Part shown: positions 7,429 through 12,771 of the stretch, in pieces
How the letters are laid out: each line of letters opens with the position of its first letter
Numbering within the stretch: position 1 is the stretch's first letter
NCBI GenBank assembly: GCA_964638865.1
Contig: CAZXBG010000081.1
Location: 1-18,683 of the forward strand
DNA: 18,683 bases
Direction of reading: 5' to 3'
DNA from: UBA7236 sp964638865
GTDB lineage: Bacteria > Bacteroidota > Bacteroidia > Chitinophagales > BACL12
The notes under the pieces: model-generated
Told to the model about the DNA's origin: nothing
Databases searched by the model: none
The model's input: the letters and a program-made list of their open reading frames with translations, nothing else
Translations under genes and position numbers: made by a program

Positions 7429-8151
7429 ATGAAAACTGTGATTATTTTTTTGGCGATCGCAATTCTTATCGCCTGCAAACCAAGTGCTGAAAAGATCTCC
7501 CATCAAATGTATGAACAAATTGAAGCTCCGGATCTAAGTTTGCAAAAAATTGTAGTCGCCACTTCAGCGCTGAATAAAACGCAAGGAATCATGCAATTAT
7601 ATGAAAGAAAGGACACTTCATCCTCCTGGGGAGATGCGGTGATGTCGTTTGAAGTAATGATAGGAAAAAATGGTTTTGCATTTGATTCCACGCAGTTTAA
7701 TGTGTTGGAATTCGAACATTATAAACACGAAGGAGATGGTTGTTCACCAATAGGAAAGTTTAGCCTCGGAAAAATATTCAGCTATCATGAGATCGCAGAC
7801 CTGAAAATGCCTTTCGAACAAGTGGATGTAAATGATCTTTGTGTAGATGATATTAATTCACAGTATTATAATTTATTAATTGACGATGATACAATAATGA
7901 ATAAAGATTATAAGAGTTTTGAACGAATGGAAAGAGAAGATATGCAATATGAATATGGTGTTTGGGTAAATTATAATACAGCACCACAAATAAGTGGCGC
8001 AGGTTCCTGTATTTTTTTACATATATGGAAAGATCCAACCCATGCAACATCGGGATGCACTGCAATGAGTAAAGAAAATATGTTGAAATTAATTTATTGG
8101 CTGGATGCAGAAAAAGAACCTGTGTTGATGCAGTATGTTGAGGAGCGATAA
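7429..8151 (+). CDS. YkuD-type L,D-transpeptidase catalytic domain lipoprotein
   Basis: A 240-residue envelope protein. A lipoprotein signal peptide (1-16, LIAC, C16) leads to a YkuD-like domain (about 38-235). Visible signatures are GDGCSPIGKFSLG (102-114) and AGSCIFLHIWKDPTHATSGC (191-210), giving catalytic candidates H198 and C210 with S208-G209. This is the YkuD/COG3786-type arrangement (GSxIFLH...TxGC). Such enzymes cross-link or trim peptidoglycan, or attach proteins to it, through a cysteine acyl-enzyme. The exact reaction is not determined by sequence. The start is ATG at 7429, immediately before the signal peptide. It shares a 48-bp divergent promoter region with the T9SS-exported protein gene. 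Confidence 0.88.
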   Translation: MKTVIIFLAIAILIACKPSAEKISHQMYEQIEAPDLSLQKIVVATSALNKTQGIMQLYERKDTSSSWGDAVMSFEVMIGKNGFAFDSTQFNVLEFEHYKHEGDGCSPIGKFSLGKIFSYHEIADLKMPFEQVDVNDLCVDDINSQYYNLLIDDDTIMNKDYKSFERMEREDMQYEYGVWVNYNTAPQISGAGSCIFLHIWKDPTHATSGCTAMSKENMLKLIYWLDAEKEPVLMQYVEER

Positions 8152-8286
8152 ATTTCCATCGCAGGGTTATAGTGTAATAAATTTAAAGGGGACAGCCTAA
8201 CCCTCCATATAAAGAAAAGAGTCAAATGGTTGAATTCAAACAAAAGACAGCAAAAAGACTTTGCTGGCAAATATTGGAAACAAACT

Positions 8287-8406
8287 TTATAGCTGAAACC
8301 TATTAACAATAATAACATTAGCATTAATATCAGTGTAAATTACTTGTGATGAAGAAGCGGTAGCACCAAGAATTGTCGCAGTTGTTGTTGAATATTGTAT
8401 TAATGA
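8287..8406 (-). pseudogene. Possible remnant of an exported protein's N-terminus
   Basis: A 39-codon open frame bounded by stops reads ...TILGATASSSQVIYTDINANVIIV... on the minus strand. The segment SSQVIYTDINANV looks like the first residues after a signal peptide in Bacteroidota secreted proteins, which often begin QVIYTDINPD. It has no in-frame ATG and stops after 39 codons, so if real it is a decayed fragment. The resemblance is from memory of the pattern and is weak. Confidence 0.2.
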
Positions 8407-8487
8407 CTAGTTGTTATGCAGGTTTATGTCTTGATAAATGCTTTTACCATACTGCTTCCATTTTTAAAAATACAAACAATTTGGTTC

Positions 8488-8574
8488 ATGCCTAAAGGAA
8501 CGCAAAAGGCAGAAAAGCGCGCTCCGCATGTGCACACCCCCAAAAAAGGATTTGTAGGAAAACATCCTCAGTAA
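8488..8574 (+). CDS. Possible 28-residue basic microprotein
   Basis: ATG at 8488 opens 28 codons encoding a peptide rich in Lys, His, Pro and Gly (starting MPKGTQKAEKRAPHVH and ending in GFVGKHPQ). It contains no hydrophobic segment. Its codons are more GC-rich than the surrounding intergenic DNA. CAATTTG, close to the last six bases of a -7 box, ends 4 bp before the ATG, as in the leaderless arrangement of the potassium channel gene. I recognise no family; a chance ORF is possible. Confidence 0.3.
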   Translation: MPKGTQKAEKRAPHVHTPKKGFVGKHPQ

Positions 8575-8703
8575 GGCGATATGGTTTTCCAGTTGTGCGC
8601 CATAAATTCTTAAAATGCAAAGTTGGTGGTTATTATACTTAGCTTACACGCTTAATTGAGTTATTTCAATTGGAATTTCAGGGATATTTAAATAATTATT
8701 ATC

Positions 8704-9369
8704 ATGTGTTTTTCAGAAACTGTGAGTTTTGGCGCTGCTGTTGCACTTACAACAATTGGGGTATTTACACTTAAAAAGGTAGAAAAACCCAACCAAATAC
8801 TTTTTGCATCCATTCCACTCCTTTTTGCATTACAGCAATTTACGGAGGGATTTGTTTGGATGTCGTTAATGCATCCGAAATATGCGGCGATGGAGCATTC
8901 GGCCACCATTCTGTTTTTGTTTTTTGCGCAGGTATTATGGCCACTTTTTGTTCCGCTCTCCATGTTTATTATGGAGAAAAACAAAGCGCGTAAAACAATT
9001 TTAATGTCGTTTGCAATTTTAGGTATAGTAGTGGCTTTGTATCGTTTTTATTGGTTGCTGGATATAAATATACAGGCAAAGATCATAGAAAATCATATCA
9101 CCTATAAATTTGATACAAGATCAGATTTTACAAAATATTATTCTGTAGTATATTTTTTAACTACGGTTGTTTCCACTTTTATTTCCACTGTTAAAAAAAT
9201 GAAGATATTGGGAATAGCCATTTTATTATCCGTAATTATTTCACGAATATTCTTCTATCATTACTTTATTTCGGTTTGGTGTTTTATGGCGGCAATTATT
9301 AGTGTGTTTGTTTATATTATTGTAAAGGAAATGCAAAAGACTTTGAGGGCCGAGAATCGTGAGGCTTGA
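8704..9369 (+). CDS. DUF6629 family multi-pass membrane protein
   Basis: A 221-residue inner-membrane protein that begins MCFSETVSFGAA, the N-terminal signature of the DUF6629 family (conserved MCFS start). About seven hydrophobic helices follow: roughly 8-24, 32-56, 68-92, 99-120, 142-160, 168-186 and 189-208. The FTEGFVWMSL stretch in helix 2 is also typical. Function is unknown. The start is fixed by the conserved MCFS at ATG 8704. The last codons (encoding LRAENREA) and the stop fall inside a degenerate GTGAATCGTGAG-type repeat, so the C-terminal end may have been altered by repeat insertion. Confidence 0.82.
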   Translation: MCFSETVSFGAAVALTTIGVFTLKKVEKPNQILFASIPLLFALQQFTEGFVWMSLMHPKYAAMEHSATILFLFFAQVLWPLFVPLSMFIMEKNKARKTILMSFAILGIVVALYRFYWLLDINIQAKIIENHITYKFDTRSDFTKYYSVVYFLTTVVSTFISTVKKMKILGIAILLSVIISRIFFYHYFISVWCFMAAIISVFVYIIVKEMQKTLRAENREA

Positions 9370-9390
9370 GTCGTGAATCCGTGTGGGGGG
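9340..9390. repeat. Degenerate GAATCGTGAG-type word repeat at the DUF6629 3' end
   Basis: Near-repeats agaatcgtgag, cttgagtcgtga and atccgtgtg succeed one another with an 8-10-bp rhythm, starting inside the coding sequence and running past its stop codon. It belongs with the other short-word intergenic repeats in this window. Confidence 0.45.
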
Positions 9391-9475
9391 AGGGTGAAAT
9401 TATTAAATGTAAAAAAAGTTCAGCCCTCTCTTCAAAAGGAAAATAAAATGAAAATTGTAATTTAAAAACAACCTT

Positions 9476-9785
9476 ACGTGAAAAAAAAATAATGTCACGG
9501 AAAAGCGCAAAGGAAAATAAAATGTAAATTATAAAATAAAACCAACATTGCGAGAACAAATAAAATGAGATTGTATTTTAAACACATACCACATTTATCC
9601 GTATGAAAAATAAATTTGCACGCAGAGTTTCAGAGCACGCAGAGGAACAGCCAAAAATAAATTATTAACATATGATATATTTTTGCGGCTTTGCGTGAAA
9701 ATAAAATAATATCACGCAAAGGCGCAAAGCCGCAAAGGAAAATAAAATGTAAATTATAAAATAAAACCAACATTGCGAGAACAAA
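9476..9785. repeat. Tandem 225-bp repeat, left part
   Basis: A 55-bp block at 9506-9560 is repeated exactly at 9731-9785, 225 bp apart. A second 55-bp block at 9619-9673 is repeated exactly at 9886-9940, beyond the N gap. In the first copy the two blocks are separated by 58 bp (9561-9618); in the second, by the 100 N. Within the unit, 9683-9698 (ttgcggctttgcgtga) pairs with 9712-9735, which carries an extra gcgcaaag. The words gcgcaaag/ccgcaaag and cgcagag give an 8-9-bp rhythm. No gene is present. Confidence 0.85.
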
Positions 9786-9885
9786 NNNNNNNNNNNNNNN
9801 NNNNNNNNNNNNNNNNNNNNNNNNNNNNNNNNNNNNNNNNNNNNNNNNNNNNNNNNNNNNNNNNNNNNNNNNNNNNNNNNNNNNN
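9786..9885. other. Assembly gap of exactly 100 N
   Basis: One hundred unknown bases. The length looks like a scaffolding placeholder. It sits between the two 55-bp blocks of the second repeat copy, where the first copy has 58 bp of known sequence (9561-9618). Confidence 0.98.
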
Positions 9886-9975
9886 CACGCAGAGTTTCAG
9901 AGCACGCAGAGGAACAGCCAAAAATAAATTATTAACATATAATACATCTTTGCGGCTTTGCGCCTTTGCGAGAAA
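9886..9975. repeat. Tandem 225-bp repeat, right part
   Basis: 9886-9940 copies 9619-9673 exactly, then diverges slightly and ends in three consecutive 8-mers, tttgcggc, tttgcgcc, tttgcgag (9950-9973). This is the CGCAAAG word family read on the other strand. No gene. Confidence 0.8.
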
Positions 9976-10010
9976 AAAAACACAAGAGTTTTTGCAGGTT
10001 TAGCAATCGT

Positions 10011-10118
10011 TCATCCCGAATGAGAAAATCTTTTATGATTTTATATGGAATGGAAATTAATTATCTCTAAGAAGTTACACAATGCCGGGGAGATTTAGAA
10101 GATTTTCCATTCGGGATG
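10011..10118. repeat. MITE-like element copy 1 with terminal inverted repeats
   Basis: A 108-bp element bounded by inverted repeats: tcatcccgaatgagaaaatc (10011-10030) against gattttccattcgggatg (10101-10118), one base missing. The internal part is AT-rich except for aatgccggggag. It has no coding capacity. A second, more diverged copy starts 114 bp downstream. It could be a MITE or REP-like element, or a structured RNA. Confidence 0.55.
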
Positions 10119-10126
10119 GAATGGCA

Positions 10127-10223
10127 ATCCCGAATGAGAAAACCTTTTATGATTTTATAAGGAAGGGAAATTAACGAACTCAAAGAAGTTACACAATGCC
10201 GGGGAGTTTTAGAAGATTTTTCC
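10127..10223. repeat. MITE-like element copy 2
   Basis: This repeats 10013-10108 with a 114-bp period and a few substitutions; aagaagttacacaatgccgg is identical in both. Its right inverted repeat is degraded (ccttgcggat instead of cattcgggat), so copy 1 has the more intact ends. Confidence 0.6.
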
Positions 10224-10232
10224 TTGCGGATA

Positions 10233-10292
10233 AATCCAACTAATGGAAACGCTTAATCGCTCCGCTCCTAAGCGGTTTCCATTAGTTGGATT
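10233..10292. repeat. Long inverted repeat (cruciform/hairpin)
   Basis: A 23-bp left arm (10233-10255, starting aatccaactaatggaaac) pairs with 10269-10292 with a single bulged base around a 13-nt loop. It directly precedes, on the plus strand, the terminator at 10296-10325. It is much longer than a typical terminator stem and could be an extra RNA-end structure, an insertion remnant or a protein-binding site. Confidence 0.75.
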
Positions 10293-10325
10293 AAAAAAAC
10301 CGCATCGAGGAGCTGATGCGGTTTT
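10293..10325 (-). terminator. Rho-independent terminator of the downstream T9SS protein gene
   Basis: Read on the minus strand, an 11-bp stem aaaaccgcatc (10325-10315) and gatgcggtttt (10306-10296) with an 8-nt loop is followed by three more T, giving a T7 run. It starts 21 bp after the stop codon of the gene ending at 10347. Confidence 0.85.
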
Positions 10326-10346
10326 GCAATTTGGCATTATAATAAT

Positions 10347-12527
10347 TTAGAAAATAGTAAGATTTTGAGATTCAATTTTTGAACCTGTATTAATTTCAAT
10401 AAAATAATTTCCTGCGTTAAGAGAGGAGATATCAATTGCTGTTGTATTTTTTAACTGATTGTTTAATTCAATTAATATACGACCTGTAACATCTGAAATT
10501 TTTATGCTTTCAATTGGTTCACTGGATTTATTGTCAAGATATACAATATCATTTGCAGGATTTGGATATAAAGTAATATCTGAAATGTTATTTTCATTTA
10601 TTGCAGTATTTTCTTCCGCCTCCATAGTGCGTGATTCAGAAATTACAGGAACCAGATCGCGGTTAATTTTAATTGCAGTAACATCGCTGAAAGAGAAAGT
10701 ACTTTCTGCAGCATCTGTTTTGCCGGTAATATTATCTACAACAACAATACTCAGTGTTCCTATTTGTCCGTTGCCTTCAATATTCACTCTGTCTTTTCTT
10801 ACTATACTATTTACTACAAGTTGTTCGTCGCCGAAAGTTTTATTCAGGCGCAATGTTTCACCAATATTACCCATCCAACCATCATCAAAGCTCACTTTAG
10901 TGCTCGCCATATCAATTACTTCTGATTCTATATTAATGGTAAATGCAATACCATAAATTTCTTCCACAACGGTCATATCATCTCCCAACATAATTGGAAT
11001 TTCATTTAAACCGATGTGTAACATATCGTCAACAGGTGCAAAATAAAGAGGAGCATCACCTGCTTCTGTGCGCAAATTATTTAATGGATGATCAAGGCCT
11101 AAATTATTAATTACTGCAGTGGTATCATCATCATTTATTGTTCCGTTACCATCACAATCCGTCCATTTTAGATCATTTAAAATAAACCAGTACAAGCTAT
11201 CAGGTTCCATCCATGCTGCGGAAAGTTTGCCTGACCAGTCAATACTCATATCATCTCTGCTGCTTCCTGTTGCACCATAATTAATTCCAATTTCAAACAA
11301 GTCGGTAGCATCGGCATATCCATCATTATTTGCATCACCCGGCCAAACACAATTGAAAATACATGGATCAAAAGTTCCATCTGAATTTGATTTTATAATT
11401 GTAAAACGTTGACTATAGTCCTCAAGGTATTGTCTGCCGGCAATTAGGTAACCGCCATCAGGAGTATTTTCCACATCAAAAACCTCCAAACCACTTGAAA
11501 TTCCAAGTCCGCCAACGATAGGAATTGAAATTGCACCTGTTTCCACGCCGGTATTATCCGTTACCCAGCCACTTGTGCTATTGTCGCCGCCATCCTGAGT
11601 CCAAACAATATAGTTATCTATTCCAAGTGGCAATGCATAGGCGCCTTCTTCATATGCATATCCGTGATTATAGGTATTTACCCATTCCAATGTTCCAGTA
11701 GAGGAAATTTTTCTAACGGTGCCAAAATAAGTACCTGCAATATCGGTTCCTGAACCGCTCATTAAAAGACCACCATCAGCAGTTGTTTTTAAGCCGTTGT
11801 TGAATCCATATTCCCAAGAAAGAACGAAGTCGTATTCGCCGGTCCATTCCAGATTTAAATCGCTGTCGAATTTGTAAACAAGTTTTTTGGTATCGTTTCC
11901 GGTTGCATAAGCAAATCCGCCATCAACAGTTGCTACCATTCCGGTTTCTTTATAATTCCAGTAACTCCAACCCCAGGCAGCGGCGGTATCGGGAGCAATT
12001 GTAAAATTGGAAAGATTATTTCCGGCAGCATCAAATTCGTAGAAGTTATGATAAAAATCGGTAAGACCACCTGAAATGATTCGGCCGTCGTTTAGTTGCA
12101 CAGCTTGTCCGCCATAAATATAATAGGTTCCTAGGAAGGCTGAATTTTCCCATAGTAAATTGCCATCTGCATCTAATTTATATAATCCCGGAGCATAGGA
12201 ATCAGTTGCGCCAAAAACTACAGCACCACCATCATCAGTTGGCAATATATTCATTGCGGATACATTGAGCCATGGCAATCCTGCGGGTGTTAGCCCCCAC
12301 TGTTTTATACCATCACTGTTTAATTTAACAACATAATTTGGGTTTACATCCATAAAATCCGGATCGTCGCCGGCATATCCGACAGCCCAAATATTGCCAT
12401 CGGCGGCAACTGCAACATCCTGGGTCCAATAGCCATATTGGCCAAAACCCCAGGTTTGTGCATTAATAGTAGTAGTAAACATTACAGCCATTACACAAAT
12501 GGCGAGAGGAGTAGTTATTTTTTTCAT
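10347..12527 (-). CDS. T9SS surface protein with propeller-like, dockerin-like and cohesin-like modules (paralog A)
   Basis: A 726-residue secreted protein. Signal peptide 1-23 (cleaved after TINA); about 30-385 has repeated DGG...G and KxDxDGNLxW elements suggesting a beta propeller or delta-60-like repeats; 389-480 is a dockerin-like module; 495-625 is a cohesin-like beta module (starting near LYFAPVDDMLHIGLNEIPI and containing GQIGTLSIVVVDN); 652-726 is a T9SS type A sorting domain (TLYPNPAND...LNAGNYFIEI). The two calcium loops are D398-A-N-N-D-G...D409 and D457-C-D-G-N-G...D468, set 59 residues apart, farther than in classical dockerins. A CIFNC pair precedes the first loop. No catalytic residues are apparent, so a binding or adhesive surface role is inferred. 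The neighbour upstream on this strand is a paralog. It has its own promoter-like boxes and terminator. Confidence 0.88.
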   Translation of the reverse strand: MKKITTPLAICVMAVMFTTTINAQTWGFGQYGYWTQDVAVAADGNIWAVGYAGDDPDFMDVNPNYVVKLNSDGIKQWGLTPAGLPWLNVSAMNILPTDDGGAVVFGATDSYAPGLYKLDADGNLLWENSAFLGTYYIYGGQAVQLNDGRIISGGLTDFYHNFYEFDAAGNNLSNFTIAPDTAAAWGWSYWNYKETGMVATVDGGFAYATGNDTKKLVYKFDSDLNLEWTGEYDFVLSWEYGFNNGLKTTADGGLLMSGSGTDIAGTYFGTVRKISSTGTLEWVNTYNHGYAYEEGAYALPLGIDNYIVWTQDGGDNSTSGWVTDNTGVETGAISIPIVGGLGISSGLEVFDVENTPDGGYLIAGRQYLEDYSQRFTIIKSNSDGTFDPCIFNCVWPGDANNDGYADATDLFEIGINYGATGSSRDDMSIDWSGKLSAAWMEPDSLYWFILNDLKWTDCDGNGTINDDDTTAVINNLGLDHPLNNLRTEAGDAPLYFAPVDDMLHIGLNEIPIMLGDDMTVVEEIYGIAFTINIESEVIDMASTKVSFDDGWMGNIGETLRLNKTFGDEQLVVNSIVRKDRVNIEGNGQIGTLSIVVVDNITGKTDAAESTFSFSDVTAIKINRDLVPVISESRTMEAEENTAINENNISDITLYPNPANDIVYLDNKSSEPIESIKISDVTGRILIELNNQLKNTTAIDISSLNAGNYFIEINTGSKIESQNLTIF

Positions 12528-12563
12528 AAGTATCTAAATTTATAGGAGACAATTATACAACTA

Positions 12564-12594
12564 CAAATATCTGAATACCTAAGCGATAACAAAA
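12564..12594 (-). promoter_or_regulatory. Promoter upstream of T9SS paralog A
   Basis: On the minus strand TTTTG (12594-12590) and GATATTTG (12571-12564) are separated by 18 bp. This is close to the Bacteroidota pattern TTTG-N19-TAnnTTTG, with one mismatch in the -7 box. It predicts a leader of about 30 nt before the ATG at 12527. Confidence 0.4.
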
Positions 12595-12693
12595 GAACAA
12601 AAAAAAGGCGTTATAGCTGTTAAAAACACTAAAATTATATCCTATATATCTGTTTGTCAACTATTTAGATATGCTAATAAGGCAAAAACATAG

Positions 12694-12731
12694 AAAAAAG
12701 CAGATCCCGACCTTTTAGCCGGGATCTTTTT
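12694..12731. terminator. Bidirectional rho-independent terminator between the two T9SS paralogs
   Basis: The 8-bp stem agatcccg/cgggatct (12702-12709 and 12720-12727) has T5 after it on the plus strand and, on the minus strand, gc then T6 (12699-12694). On the minus strand it lies about 45 bp after the stop of paralog B, so the paralogs are probably separate transcripts. A second stem, ttgagttt/aaactcaa (12730-12748), sits directly beside it. Confidence 0.75.
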
Positions 12732-12771
12732 GAGTTTCCGAAACTCAAATACAATAATTGTAAAACTGTAA

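Larger units (their letters stand above)
8152..8703. other. 552-bp intergenic region, mostly unassigned
   Basis: No standard-size gene is present. It holds a possible 28-codon ORF at 8488-8574 and a possible decayed secreted-protein start on the minus strand at 8287-8406, each listed separately. A hairpin at 8557-8590 (ggaaaacat with atggttttcc, one bulge) spans the end of the small ORF. There is no clear terminator for the L,D-transpeptidase gene and no strong promoter for the DUF6629 gene. Confidence 0.4.

Noticed and set aside
9476..9975. CRISPR array
   Set aside because: The repeats are two imperfect 225-bp units with degenerate 8-mers, not regular 25-40-bp repeats with unique spacers, and no cas gene is present.
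9773..10003. ORF running through the N gap
   Set aside because: Its reading frame depends on unknown bases and on repeat sequence; it has no support as a gene.
10233..10292. Integron attC site
   Set aside because: The inverted repeat lacks the paired simple-site core motifs and no integrase gene or cassette array is nearby.
10243..10350. A 35-codon plus-strand ORF (METLNRSAPKRF...) across the long inverted repeat and terminator
   Set aside because: Its whole sequence is accounted for by the two hairpins and the antisense of the T9SS gene end; no ribosome site or family likeness.
10459..10956. 165-codon plus-strand ORF inside T9SS paralog A
   Set aside because: It lies antisense to the sorting and cohesin-like domains, which have clear coding signatures on the minus strand; its Ser/Ile-rich translation is typical of an antisense frame.
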